A stretch of DNA of 64,000 bases from G016756615 sp035556195 (GCA_035556195.1 DATMFK010000017.1:372001-436000), one strand, 5' to 3'; shown: positions 50,833 to 59,602, numbered from the stretch's first letter. A program made the numbers and translations. The notes: generated by a model from the letters alone, not told the origin.

Positions 50833-51651
50833 TTAGGCCGCAGCGAGTGCCATCCGCTGCAGGGCAAAGCGCGTTTGCTCGTCCGCCGGAAAGAAGCTCT
50901 CGATCGCCAGCTCCGAGAGGGTGACGTCCACTGGCGTGCCGAAGACGGTGATGGTGCTGATCAGGGAAAGCACTGCGTCGGCCGCGCGGATCTTCAGCGG
51001 ATGGACGATTGCCGTGCCTTCATCATGCACCATGCGCGTCCGGGTGGCTTCGCCCGGATAGGACAGAAGCTCCCGTTCGAGCTCCCCGAGCACAGGGTCG
51101 CCGAAGGTCTCGTTCTGGCGCCGCAGCCTTGCCAGGAGATGGGCCCGCCATTCGCCGAGATTGACGATACGAGGCGCGAGGCCATGCGGGTGAAGGCTGA
51201 GCCGCAGCACGTTGACAGGTGGTTCGAGCAGCGAGGCATCCCCGATGTCGATCATGAACGGTGCGATCGCCGCGTTGGCCGAGATCAGGTTCCAGTGCCG
51301 GTCCACGGCCAGTGCCGGGTTGGGCTCATGCCCTTTCAACACCTGTTCGACCGCTGCCATCGCCGGTTTCAGCGTTGGATCAGACAGCGAGCGTTCGCCG
51401 AAGCTGGGGGCGTAGCCGGCAGCCAGAAGAAGCAGGTTGCGCTGGCGCAGCGGAATATCGAGCTGCTCGGCGAGATGGAGCACCATCTCGCGCGAAGGCG
51501 CGGCGCGTCCGCTCTCGACGAAGCTCAGATGGCGTTGGGAAATCTCGGCTTCCGCGGCAAGGTCGAGCTGGCTCATCCGGCGTCGCATGCGCCACGACCG
51601 GATCATTGAGCCGACGCTTTCATCTGCCTGCGGCATAGCGGGCGTTCTCAT
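50833..51651 (-). CDS. XRE-family transcriptional regulator with MmyB-like ligand domain
   Basis: A 272-residue regulator. The N-terminal helix-turn-helix is MIRSWRMRRRMSQLDLAAEAEISQRHLSFVESGRAAPS (~16-53). The C-terminal MmyB-like domain includes ALAVDRHWNLISANAAIAPFM and LRLSLHPHGLAPRIVNLGEWRAHLLARL. Such regulators often control one divergent gene. Start ATG 51651 (MRTPAMPQ), with GGAG upstream; the longer reading to 51684 would run through the inverted repeat at 51666-51686, so it is rejected. It diverges from a small membrane protein. Confidence 0.9.
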   Translation of the reverse strand: MRTPAMPQADESVGSMIRSWRMRRRMSQLDLAAEAEISQRHLSFVESGRAAPSREMVLHLAEQLDIPLRQRNLLLLAAGYAPSFGERSLSDPTLKPAMAAVEQVLKGHEPNPALAVDRHWNLISANAAIAPFMIDIGDASLLEPPVNVLRLSLHPHGLAPRIVNLGEWRAHLLARLRRQNETFGDPVLGELERELLSYPGEATRTRMVHDEGTAIVHPLKIRAADAVLSLISTITVFGTPVDVTLSELAIESFFPADEQTRFALQRMALAAA

Positions 51652-51665
51652 TGTGGCAAAGCTCC

Positions 51666-51686
51666 GTTTGCGTGATGGCCGCAAAC
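51666..51686. promoter_or_regulatory. Inverted-repeat operator of XRE regulator
   Basis: GTTTGCG (51666-51672), 7-base spacer, CGCAAAC (51680-51686), perfect arms. It lies 15-35 bp before the regulator start and in the divergent promoter region with the membrane protein gene; autoregulation and co-regulation are both plausible. Confidence 0.5.
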
Positions 51687-51819
51687 TAACGTGCGGCGCG
51701 TGGCCATTCCATTACCTCACGCGTAATCGCCGCGGCCTCGCCCTGATGTCACTGTTCAGCTCGTCGGATGCTTCGGACGAGGCGCCGGCAAATGGCAACA
51801 ATCCCGCGACGGAGCATTC

Positions 51820-52215
51820 ATGTCGATTGCAATCACTCCCTTCCTGCGCAACGCCCTCTTGGTGGATGCCATTGCCAGCGGTGCAACGGCCGTTCTTCTG
51901 GTCGCCGGGGCAGATATTCTCGAGGCTTTCCTCGGCCTTCCCTCGCGGCTGCTGTTCTGGGCTGGCATCGCCCTGCTGCCCTTCGTTGCCATGCTTGCCA
52001 CGACAGCGAGACGCTCAAATACGTCCCGGCTTGTGCTCATCGATATCATCGCGATCAACGCGCTCTGGGTCACTGGAAGCTTCGCCGTGCTTGTTTCCGG
52101 CGCGTTCACGCCGAGCCCGATCGGCATTGTCTTTGTGGCCATTCAGGCGCTTGCGGTGGCCCTCTTCGCCGAACTGCAATTTGTCGCGATGCGCCGTTCT
52201 TCGGCCGCGGCGTGA
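51820..52215 (+). CDS. Small integral membrane protein of unknown function
   Basis: A 131-residue protein with four hydrophobic segments: ALLVDAIASGATAVLLVAGAD, LLFWAGIALLPFVAMLATTA, LVLIDIIAINALWVTGSFAVLV and PIGIVFVAIQALAVALFAELQF. No family motif is recognised. It is divergent from the XRE regulator and 72 bp before the thioesterase, with a hairpin between. It is the likely main target of the regulator. Confidence 0.75.
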   Translation: MSIAITPFLRNALLVDAIASGATAVLLVAGADILEAFLGLPSRLLFWAGIALLPFVAMLATTARRSNTSRLVLIDIIAINALWVTGSFAVLVSGAFTPSPIGIVFVAIQALAVALFAELQFVAMRRSSAAA

Positions 52216-52225
52216 CCACCGATCG

Positions 52226-52256
52226 CCGGACCCCGGAAAGCCTGGCTGGGGTCCGG
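52226..52256 (+). terminator. Hairpin between membrane protein and thioesterase genes
   Basis: CCGGACCCC (52226-52234) and GGGGTCCGG (52248-52256) form a perfect 9-bp stem, with a further inner AGCC/GGCT pairing. It begins 10 bp after the upstream stop. There is no T-run, so it is only a possible terminator or an mRNA-processing structure. Confidence 0.45.
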
Positions 52257-52287
52257 TTCGCGCCAACGTCCAATGGGAGGATATCAA

Positions 52288-52710
52288 ATGCATGTTTTGG
52301 CACGCCACTGGATCGACGAAGTGCTGGGAAAGTCTCCCTTCGCTGTCATGCTCGGCATTGAGGTCGCAGAGGCTGAACCGGACCGCGTGCTTGTCCGGCT
52401 GCCGTTCAGGCCGGAACTGGCGACGGTCGGAGCGATCGTCCATGGCGGTGCGATCGCGACCTTGGTCGACATTGCCGGCGCGGCGGCCTCCGGCTCCGGT
52501 ATCGACGAGGACGATGTGACCGGCGGGGCCACCTCACAGATGGATGTGGCCTATCTTGTCGCTGCGGATGGTTGCGATCTCGTCGCTGAGGCGCGGGTGA
52601 TCCAGCGTAGCAAGAGCCAGACGGTCTCCGACGTCTTCGTTCGCGACGACACGGGGCGATTGGTCGCCAAGGGCATGGTGACGAGCCGCATCTTCAGGAA
52701 ACGGGCTTGA
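52288..52710 (+). CDS. PaaI-family hotdog-fold thioesterase
   Basis: A 140-residue protein that probably hydrolyses acyl- or aryl-CoA. The hotdog signature VHGGAIATLVDIAGAAASGSG is present, with TSQMDVAYLVAADGCDLVAEARVIQ and VRDDTGRLVAKGMVT downstream. The start at 52288 has GGGAGG seven bases before; an ATG at 52273 precedes the Shine-Dalgarno and is disfavoured. The substrate is unknown. It is convergent with the UDG gene, 9 bp apart. Confidence 0.88.
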   Translation: MHVLARHWIDEVLGKSPFAVMLGIEVAEAEPDRVLVRLPFRPELATVGAIVHGGAIATLVDIAGAAASGSGIDEDDVTGGATSQMDVAYLVAADGCDLVAEARVIQRSKSQTVSDVFVRDDTGRLVAKGMVTSRIFRKRA

Positions 52711-52719
52711 TCGACGGTC

Positions 52720-53574
52720 TCAATCAAAGCCCCGCAGCTTCGCCTTCACTTCCAGGAAATCGCGCCAGGCGAGCTTCTTGTGGGCGGGATTGCGCAAGAG
52801 ATAGGCCGGATGCAGCGTCGGCATCGCCGGGATTGCGACGCCGGCGGCTGTCGTATGGACACGCCAGTTTCCACGCAATCGGAGGATGCCTTCCGTCGTG
52901 TTGAGCAGCGTCTTCGCAGAGGGGCCTCCGAGATTGACCAGAACCTTCGGATTGACGATCTCGATCATGCGTTCGATGAACGGTCGGCAAATTTCCGTTT
53001 CCTGTGGCGTCGGCGTACGGTTGCCAGGCGGCCGCCAGGGAATGACATTCGCGATATAGGCGGAGCCGCGGTCGCGCCCGATGGCCGCCAGCATCCGGTC
53101 GAGCAATTGCCCGGACCTCCCGACGAAGGGCAATCCTTCCAGGTCCTCGTCGCGGCCCGGTGCCTCGCCGACCAGCATCAGCGGCGCTTCCGGATTGCCG
53201 TCGGCGAAGACCAGGTTCTTGGCAGTCGACTTGAGATTGCAGCCGTCGAAGGCGGCAAGGATCTCGCGCAGTTCCTCCAGAGTGGAAGCATTCCGAGCGA
53301 GTTCACGTGCTCTTGCGGCCTGCGCCTCGTCGGGTACGGCGAGGTCGCCACGGGAGGATGCATCGGGAGAGGCCGTCGCCGCTGTAGCGGCCTGCCGTCT
53401 CTGCACTCCGGTGGGGGGAGGCAATTGTTCGCCTGTTCGGCTCGTCGGCTTGGCGCTCGGCGTGACGAAGCGATCGGCCGCGATCTCGTCCAACGCCTCA
53501 TCGGCCCCCGCATCGGCGAGGAAATGCAGAACCTCGCGCAAGCTGGCCTGGATATCGTCTGGCTGAGGGATCAT
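52720..53574 (-). CDS. Uracil-DNA glycosylase, family 4-like
   Basis: Excises uracil from DNA. The 284-residue protein has a disordered Ala/Pro-rich N terminus (~45-95) and a family-4 core: LMLVGEAPGRDEDLEGLPFVGRSGQLLDRML, YIANVIPWRPPGNRTPTPQE, VLVNLGGPSAKTLL and the active-site HPAYLLRNPAHKKLAWRDF. In characterised family-4 enzymes, four Cys bind an Fe-S cluster; here only GCNLK and EICRPF contain Cys. The positions three residues before the former and in the WRPPGNRTP block are F and W. The catalytic residues look intact. Confidence 0.88.
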   Translation of the reverse strand: MIPQPDDIQASLREVLHFLADAGADEALDEIAADRFVTPSAKPTSRTGEQLPPPTGVQRRQAATAATASPDASSRGDLAVPDEAQAARARELARNASTLEELREILAAFDGCNLKSTAKNLVFADGNPEAPLMLVGEAPGRDEDLEGLPFVGRSGQLLDRMLAAIGRDRGSAYIANVIPWRPPGNRTPTPQETEICRPFIERMIEIVNPKVLVNLGGPSAKTLLNTTEGILRLRGNWRVHTTAAGVAIPAMPTLHPAYLLRNPAHKKLAWRDFLEVKAKLRGFD

Positions 53575-53626
53575 CGGAAAACCTGTTGACTGCGATGGTT
53601 CGCAGATCGGTTCGGCGATTTCAAGG

Positions 53627-54247
53627 TCACGACGAAGGAATGCGCGGATCCTGCACCAGATAGAATTGGCTGCGGGGGGTGTAATCGGTCACCAGGAAGC
53701 TGAAGCCCGCCTTGGTCAGCGGGTCCACCTTGCCGTCGCGGTAGAGCAGTCGGTCATAGGGTTCGAAATCGCGGCGGTAGTGGGCGAAGCTGTCCGAAGA
53801 GATGTTGCCGCTTTCATCACGGCGCTGATCGAAAGACAGCCCGTCGCCAAAGACGCTGGGCTGGCCGAGAAGTTCCTGAAGCTCGAACTCGAATTCGATC
53901 CATGGCTGGCCGCTGTTGTTCAGCACGACGATTCGGAAATGCATGAAGCCACCGGCGAAGACGCCTGATTGATCAAAGGGCCGGATCGGCATGGTTGCGC
54001 GGATGACCATCGTTACCGGACTGGCCGCGGTGAACTCCTCGACTATGACGAAGGGATCGTCTTTGAGGCCGCTGCCGGAAGCGCCGAGAATCCGAAACCC
54101 GCCGAGTTCGTCGGAGAAGGAGTAGGCGCCCGCGCGCCATATGCGGCTCTCCTCGGCCCCAGCGGTGGAGGCGAGCAGCAATCCGACCAGAAGTGCGGTT
54201 CCGGCCCAGCGTGCCAAGGGGCGCGAACCTCGGAACAGACGCCACAT
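53627..54247 (-). CDS. Secreted hypothetical protein
   Basis: A 206-residue protein with a signal peptide (ARWAGTALLVGLLLASTAGAEE). The mature part begins SRIWRAGAYSFSDELGGFRILGASGSG and contains FAGGFMHFRIVVLNNSGQPWIEFEFELQE and a C-terminal LVTDYTPRSQFYLVQDPRIPSS, which suggests a beta-sandwich. I recognise no family. The start MWRLFRGSRPL is preferred over 54313, which overlaps the palindrome at 54313-54328. It is divergent from ETF-QO. Confidence 0.7.
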   Translation of the reverse strand: MWRLFRGSRPLARWAGTALLVGLLLASTAGAEESRIWRAGAYSFSDELGGFRILGASGSGLKDDPFVIVEEFTAASPVTMVIRATMPIRPFDQSGVFAGGFMHFRIVVLNNSGQPWIEFEFELQELLGQPSVFGDGLSFDQRRDESGNISSDSFAHYRRDFEPYDRLLYRDGKVDPLTKAGFSFLVTDYTPRSQFYLVQDPRIPSS

Positions 54248-54312
54248 CGGCAGAGTATGAACGAGAATGGGAACATCGCCTATGGAAAAGCAGTCGGTAG
54301 GGGGAACTGGCA

Positions 54313-54328
54313 TTGACGTTTACGTAAA
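54313..54328 (+). promoter_or_regulatory. LiuR-like palindromic site upstream of ETF-QO
   Basis: TTGACGTTTACGTAAA, containing the perfect palindrome TTTACGTAAA (54319-54328). It lies about 130 bp before the ETF-QO start. It resembles the MerR-type LiuR operator of proteobacterial leucine/isoleucine-catabolic genes as I recall it; ETF-QO is a reported member of such regulons. Not verified against a motif. Confidence 0.45.
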
Positions 54329-54459
54329 TGCTATTTAGCTACCACCCTGCGGCAACCACCCTTTGACCAGATGAATTGTCGCACGTCCTATGCGGTTTCC
54401 CACCGTGGACATATAGGCTATGCAGCGACGGCATCGGTCCAGGCAGGGCGGAGGAATTG

Positions 54460-56136
54460 ATGAGCGAAATCGAACGGGAAAGTATGGAATTCGACGTGGT
54501 CATCGTCGGTGCGGGGCCGGCGGGCCTGGCCGCGGCGATCAGGCTGAAACAACTCGATCCAGAGCTTTCCGTGGTCGTGCTCGAAAAGGGCGCGGAGGTC
54601 GGCGCGCATATTCTGTCGGGCGCCGTCGTCGATCCCATCGGCATCGATCGTTTGCTGCCGGGCTGGCGCAACGAATCGGAGCACCCTTTCAAGACGCAGG
54701 TGAACGACGATCAATTCCTGGTTCTGGGCCCGGCAGGCTCGTTCCGCATTCCGAACTTCCTGATGCCGCCGCTGATGAGCAATCACGGCAACTACATCGT
54801 GTCGCTCGGCAATGTCTGCCGGTGGCTTGCCGGTCACGCTGAGGCCTTGGGGGTCGAGATCTATCCGGGCTTCGCCGCGGCCGATCTCATCTATGACGAC
54901 AACGGGGCCGTCAGTGGCGTTGTCACCGGTGACATGGGCGTGGAGCGCGACGGTTCTCACGGCCCCGCCTTCGCGCCTGGCATGGCGCTGCTCGGCAAAT
55001 ATGTGCTGATCGGCGAGGGCGTGCGCGGCTCGCTGGCCAAGAAGCTCATCGCCAAATACAAGCTCGACGAAGGTCGCCAGCCGCAGAAATTCGGGATCGG
55101 CCTCAAGGAACTGTGGCAGGTAAAGCCCGAAAACCACAAGCCCGGTCTCGTCCAGCATTCCTTCGGCTGGCCTCTGGGTACCCAGACCGGCGGCGGTTCG
55201 TTTCTCTATCACCTCGAAGACAATCTGGTGGCGGTCGGATTCGTGGTGCACCTCAACTACAAGAACCCGTACATCGCGCCCTTCGAGGAATTCCAGCGGT
55301 TCAAGACGCATCCCGCGATCCGTGGCACTTTCGAGGGTGGCAAGCGCATCTCCTATGGCGCGCGGGCAATCACGGAAGGCGGCTGGCAGTCGGTGCCGAA
55401 GCTCTCCTTCCCCGGTGGCGCGCTGATCGGCTGCTCGGCCGGCTTCGTCAACGTGCCGCGCATCAAGGGCTCCCACAACGCCGTGCTGTCAGGCATGCTC
55501 GCGGCCGAGCACGTCGCCGCGGCGATCGCGGCCGGTCGCTCGCATGACGAACTGCTGGGCTACGAGAGTGCCTGGCGGGCAACCGACATCGGCAAGGATC
55601 TGAAGAAGGTCCGCAACGTCAAGCCGCTCTGGTCGCGTCTCGGCCTGTTCGGTGTCGCCATCGGCGGGCTGGATATGTGGCTCAACACGCTGTTCGGTTT
55701 CTCGCCCTTCGGCACGCTGAAGCACAACAAGCCCGATTACGCGTCGCTCGAGCCGGCGGCCGAGCACAAGAAGATCGCCTATCCCAAGCCAGACGGGGTG
55801 TTGACCTTCGACCGGCTGTCTTCGGTGTTCTTGTCGAACACCAACCACGAGGAGAACCAGCCGATCCACCTTCAGGTGAAGGATCCCGATCTGCAAAAGA
55901 AGTCCGAGCACGACGTCTATGCAGGTCCCTCGACGCGCTACTGCCCCGCCGGCGTCTACGAATGGGTGGATGCGGACGGCAATGCGGCGGCCGACCGGAT
56001 GGGCATCGACGTCCGTTTCGTGATCAACGCGCAGAACTGCGTGCATTGCAAGACCTGCGACATCAAGGATCCCAACCAGAACATCAATTGGGTGCCGCCT
56101 CAGGGCGGCGAGGGGCCCGTCTATCCGAACATGTAG
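54460..56136 (+). CDS. Electron-transfer flavoprotein-ubiquinone oxidoreductase
   Basis: Passes electrons from ETF (fatty and branched-chain acyl-CoA oxidation) to ubiquinone at the inner membrane. The 558-residue protein has an N-terminal FAD loop (VVIVGAGPAGLAAAIRLKQ), a glutathione-reductase-like core, GALIGCSAGFVNVPRIKGSHNAVLSGM, and a C-terminal 4Fe-4S domain with CPAGVYEWVD and NCVHCKTCDIKDPNQNINW; all four Cys are present. Start at ATG 54460 follows GGAGGAATTG, an excellent Shine-Dalgarno; the ORF runs back to 54376 without one. Monocistronic in appearance. Confidence 0.95.
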   Translation: MSEIERESMEFDVVIVGAGPAGLAAAIRLKQLDPELSVVVLEKGAEVGAHILSGAVVDPIGIDRLLPGWRNESEHPFKTQVNDDQFLVLGPAGSFRIPNFLMPPLMSNHGNYIVSLGNVCRWLAGHAEALGVEIYPGFAAADLIYDDNGAVSGVVTGDMGVERDGSHGPAFAPGMALLGKYVLIGEGVRGSLAKKLIAKYKLDEGRQPQKFGIGLKELWQVKPENHKPGLVQHSFGWPLGTQTGGGSFLYHLEDNLVAVGFVVHLNYKNPYIAPFEEFQRFKTHPAIRGTFEGGKRISYGARAITEGGWQSVPKLSFPGGALIGCSAGFVNVPRIKGSHNAVLSGMLAAEHVAAAIAAGRSHDELLGYESAWRATDIGKDLKKVRNVKPLWSRLGLFGVAIGGLDMWLNTLFGFSPFGTLKHNKPDYASLEPAAEHKKIAYPKPDGVLTFDRLSSVFLSNTNHEENQPIHLQVKDPDLQKKSEHDVYAGPSTRYCPAGVYEWVDADGNAAADRMGIDVRFVINAQNCVHCKTCDIKDPNQNINWVPPQGGEGPVYPNM

Positions 56137-56151
56137 GCTCCAACGTTTGAT

Positions 56152-56170
56152 GCCAATGCAATTCATTGGC
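56152..56170. repeat. Small hairpin after ETF-QO
   Basis: GCCAATG and CATTGGC with a 5-base loop (CAATT), 15 bp after the ETF-QO stop. Perfect 7-bp stem without a T-run; may aid 3'-end formation. Confidence 0.4.
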
Positions 56171-56304
56171 GCGTGACACCGACCAAAGGGCAGGATCGAC
56201 TGGACGCGCGCGACTAGCGGGCGCATGGTGGGCTGCCCGGCGCTCGTCCCATATTGAAACGCGTGCCGGGATGTGCTGTGCTTGGGATAGTGGAGGGCTG
56301 TTCG

Positions 56305-56901
56305 ATGCAATTCTTCACAAAAGCCTGCATCGTCGCCGTTTGTGTGCTGTTTACCGGTTCCGCGACGGCGGAAGTCAAGGTCAGCGTCCAGCGCAAGAAT
56401 TACGATATTACCGGCACCAATGGCGCTGCCTTGCTGGACGCAATGGATAAACGGGGGCCGAAGCACGGCTTCCTGACACGTGCCATTGCTCAGACCGGCT
56501 ACACGGTCGGTTGGGAAATCGAATGGGCCATGGCGAACGGCACCTGCCGCGTGAAGGACGCGACGGCCGAGCTTGCTGTCACCTACACTTTCCCGCGCGT
56601 CGTCTCGCGCTTGCCTCCGGAGCTCAACCGCCGCTGGAGCCGCTTCATGGACGGGGTGCGCAAGCATGAGGAGACACACGGAAAGCTTGCCAGGCAGATG
56701 GTTCGCGCCGCCGAGCGGGAAGTTTCCGGGATGTCGATGCGAAATGACCCGGATTGCACGAAGAGCCGCAGCGCGGTGAAACAGAAGCTGGCCGCTATCT
56801 ATGCCGATTACGAGGCCCGCCAGGTGCAATTCGATAGCAAGGAACATCGCGAGGGTGGCCGGGTCGAGGGCTTGGTGGACGCACTCCTAGGCAAACGCTG
56901 A
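56305..56901 (+). CDS. DUF922 predicted secreted Zn-dependent protease
   Basis: A 198-residue secreted protein. The signal peptide is FFTKACIVAVCVLFTGSATAE. The mature part has YDITGTNGAALLDAMDKRGPK, a common DUF922 start, WEIEWAMANGTCRVKDATAELAVTYTFPR, and the zinc motif KHEETHGKLAR with His121 and His125. Role unknown; the fold is a predicted metalloprotease. Start chosen at ATG 56305; the ORF opens at 56254 but that adds residues before the signal. It stands between ETF-QO and a convergent phosphodiesterase-fold gene. Confidence 0.8.
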   Translation: MQFFTKACIVAVCVLFTGSATAEVKVSVQRKNYDITGTNGAALLDAMDKRGPKHGFLTRAIAQTGYTVGWEIEWAMANGTCRVKDATAELAVTYTFPRVVSRLPPELNRRWSRFMDGVRKHEETHGKLARQMVRAAEREVSGMSMRNDPDCTKSRSAVKQKLAAIYADYEARQVQFDSKEHREGGRVEGLVDALLGKR

Positions 56902-56918
56902 ACGCGAGGCCATGAGGT

Positions 56919-57953
56919 TTAGAAGCTCACGCGGTGGTCGTTGAGCACGGTGACACTCCGCTCCTCGGCTGGAACGCCGACAGGACCGAGCGAAAATTCG
57001 ACCAGCAGGGGAGCATGGTCTGAACCGACGTCTTCTTGGGTGTTGACCGAATGAACCGTGACGCCGCCTTTCCTGAACACGTGGTCTATGGGCAGGCCGA
57101 TCCATTGCCGCCAGAAAACTGGAAGCCTCCGGGAGAGCCAGGTCGGCGTCGAACCGCCCACCCGGGCCAGTCCGCCCGCGTGGGCGATACGCGCGACAGC
57201 GTTGCTCCATGGCGTCGCGTTGAGGTCTCCGGCGGCGAGGGCGGACCCGCCCAGGCGTGAAAGGGGACCGGCTAGCCGGTCGATCTGCCCGGCCTGCCCG
57301 AACGGCCAGGGCCATTTGAGATGCAGTGCAGCCACCGTGACGGTCCGGCCACCCAGATCGATCTCGGCCGTCGCCATCGCGCCTCCCTCGAAGCACGCCC
57401 CTTCGGTTCCCGCCGCAAAGGGACGACGAGACAGGATCGCGGCCGGCCCGATGCGGCTCTGCGGATCGCAGAAAACGGAATAGGGATAGGCTGCCGAAAT
57501 GCGCTGCAGGTGCTTCACCCAAGACGTCGAGACCTCGTTGAGAGCGACGATATCGGGACGGGTCCGACCAATGAGCGAGAGAAGCTTTTCCGGGGTCGCA
57601 TTGTCGAAGCGCGTGTTGACGTGGAGGAGCCGGTAGGTGGCTTGTGTCTGCGGCTCCGGTTCCGCCGCGGCGTTGACCTGGCCGAAGAGCGGCGTGGTGA
57701 GGAAGTTCACGGTAGTCAAGAACGCACCGAGACCGAGTGCGACGGAAAGGCCTGCTTCCTTCCAAAATCCGAGGAGCAGCGCCGGGAGGGCCGATATGGC
57801 CGTTGCCACGGCAAGATGCATCCGGAAATGGGCGAGGGTGTCGAAACACGGATGCCAGCCCCCAAAGAAGCCCGCCACCAACGGCAAGGACAAGGCGACC
57901 GGCATCGCCAGCGCCACCAGCCGCAGCAATTCCAACGAGCACCTCTTGTCCAT
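56919..57953 (-). CDS. Endonuclease/exonuclease/phosphatase-family membrane protein
   Basis: A 344-residue protein with three N-terminal membrane segments (LVALAMPVALSLPLVAGFFG, LAVATAISALPALLLGFW, LSVALGLGAFLTTVNFL) and a C-terminal EEP domain: LLHVNTRFDN, IVALNEVS with a metal Glu, VAALHLKWPW, LAAGDLNATPWSN and GSDHAPLLVEF. All expected metal and catalytic residues are there. Such proteins often act on phosphodiester lipids or small phosphodiesters; specificity is unknown. It sits between the DUF922 gene and the AMP nucleosidase gene. Confidence 0.88.
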   Translation of the reverse strand: MDKRCSLELLRLVALAMPVALSLPLVAGFFGGWHPCFDTLAHFRMHLAVATAISALPALLLGFWKEAGLSVALGLGAFLTTVNFLTTPLFGQVNAAAEPEPQTQATYRLLHVNTRFDNATPEKLLSLIGRTRPDIVALNEVSTSWVKHLQRISAAYPYSVFCDPQSRIGPAAILSRRPFAAGTEGACFEGGAMATAEIDLGGRTVTVAALHLKWPWPFGQAGQIDRLAGPLSRLGGSALAAGDLNATPWSNAVARIAHAGGLARVGGSTPTWLSRRLPVFWRQWIGLPIDHVFRKGGVTVHSVNTQEDVGSDHAPLLVEFSLGPVGVPAEERSVTVLNDHRVSF

Positions 57954-58099
57954 GGCTCAGGACGTGCCGGACGATTGCGGCTCATTCATGATGGAACGCC
58001 GGACCGGCTTATGCCATGGGCGTTGATCTTGATCGGTCGGGATTTGCCGCTCGCAGATCTGTCGGACATCTACTATACCGCTGGCCCGGAGCACTCATC

Positions 58100-59602
58100 T
58101 CACTGGAAAGCCGTCTCCGAGAAGCTCCTGAGCTTACGGGAATGGAGCCGTTCCGGCGGCATTTCGGCCAATTTCTCGACGGCTCTGATGCCGATGGTCA
58201 AATGTTGCGCGACTTGGCGCTTGTAGAATTCCGTGGCCATGCCCGGCAGCTTGAGCTCGCCATGCAGCGGCTTGTCGGACACGCAAAGCAGCGTGCCATA
58301 GGGCACCCTGAAACGGAAGCCGTTGGCGGCGATCGTCGCTGACTCCATGTCGAGCGCAATGGCGCGAGACTGCGACAGCCGCTGCACGGGGCCGCGCTGT
58401 TCGCGCAGTTCCCAGTTGCGATTGTCGATGGTAGCGACGGTCCCGGTGCGCATGATGCGTTTGAGATCGTAGCCCGACAGACCGGTGACCTCCGCGACAG
58501 CCTCCTGAAGCGCGACCTGAACCTCGGCGAGAGGTGGGATAGGAACCCACACGGGAAGATCGTCATCCAGCACATGGTCTTCGCGCACATAGGCGTGGGC
58601 GAGCACATAGTCGCCGAGCGCCTGGCTGTTTCGCAGCCCCGCGCAGTGGCCGAGCATCAGCCAGGCGTGTGGACGCAGGACGGCGATATGGTCCGTGATC
58701 GTCTTTGCGTTCGACGGCCCGACGCCGATATTGACCATGGTGATGCCGGCGTGGCCGGGCTTGACCAGATGATAGGCGGGCATCTGTGGCAGCCGCGCGA
58801 GGGAGGCGCCCTGCTGTGGAGCGGCCTCTCCGGCCGAGGTGACGAGATTGCCCGGCTCGACGAAGGCCGTGTAGCCGCCTCCGCCTCGGCTCATCATGTC
58901 CCTGGCGTAGAGGCAGAATTCATCCACATAGAACTGGTAGTTCGTGAACAGCACGAAGTTCTGGAAGTGGTGTGGACTCGTCGCCGTATAATGCGAAAGC
59001 CGATGCAACGAATAGTCGATCCGCTGGGCGGTGAAAGGGGCAAGCGGCAGCGGTTCGCCCGGGATCGGCTCGAACGTGCCATTGGCAATGAGATCGTCGG
59101 TGCCGTTGAGATCCGGCACATCGAAGATGTCCCGCAAGGGCCGCTTGAGGCTATCGGCGAACGCCCCGTCGACATGGGTTCCCTCGACAAAGGCGAAATG
59201 CACGGGGATCGGAGTCTCGGATTCGGAAACCGTCACCGGTACGCCATGGTTGCGCATGATCACCCGCAATTGGTCGACGAGATAGTTCTCGAAGAGATCT
59301 GGCCGCGTGACGGTGGTGGAATACTGCCCTGGTGACGGCATGTGGCCGTAGGCAAGACGGCTGTCGACCTGTGCGAAGGACGAGGTCGACACGCTGACTT
59401 CCGGATAGAAGGCGCGGAAACGACGGTTGTTGTCTCGACCCTCCGCAAGGAGCCTGAAGGAGTCGCGCAGGAACGCGGTATTGCGGTCGTAGAGCATCTT
59501 GAGAGCTCCGACTGCCTGGCGCGCATCGGAGAAGCTCTGGCGGGCGAAGGGCTCTGGGCTGGCGATCGATTCGATCGGCTGTGGATAGATTCGCTTTTCC
59601 AT
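58100..59602 (-). CDS. amn: AMP nucleosidase
   Basis: Hydrolyses AMP to adenine and ribose 5-phosphate, buffering adenylate pools. The 500-residue protein has the N-terminal AMN domain (FAQVDSRLAYGHMPSPGQYSTTVTRPDLFENYL) and a C-terminal nucleoside-phosphorylase-like domain (MVNIGVGPSNAKTITDHIAVLRPHAWLMLGHCAGLR, AIALDMESATIAANGFRFRVPYGTLLCVSDKPLHGELK). Length and both domains match Amn closely. It starts near GATTCCCTATAATGGG, giving a weak -10-like TATAAT just before the start. It is monocistronic on the minus strand. Confidence 0.94.
   Translation of the reverse strand: MEKRIYPQPIESIASPEPFARQSFSDARQAVGALKMLYDRNTAFLRDSFRLLAEGRDNNRRFRAFYPEVSVSTSSFAQVDSRLAYGHMPSPGQYSTTVTRPDLFENYLVDQLRVIMRNHGVPVTVSESETPIPVHFAFVEGTHVDGAFADSLKRPLRDIFDVPDLNGTDDLIANGTFEPIPGEPLPLAPFTAQRIDYSLHRLSHYTATSPHHFQNFVLFTNYQFYVDEFCLYARDMMSRGGGGYTAFVEPGNLVTSAGEAAPQQGASLARLPQMPAYHLVKPGHAGITMVNIGVGPSNAKTITDHIAVLRPHAWLMLGHCAGLRNSQALGDYVLAHAYVREDHVLDDDLPVWVPIPPLAEVQVALQEAVAEVTGLSGYDLKRIMRTGTVATIDNRNWELREQRGPVQRLSQSRAIALDMESATIAANGFRFRVPYGTLLCVSDKPLHGELKLPGMATEFYKRQVAQHLTIGIRAVEKLAEMPPERLHSRKLRSFSETAFQ

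Noticed and set aside
55489..56847. 452-residue leftward ORF
   Set aside because: Antisense to ETF-QO and the DUF922 gene; no motif.
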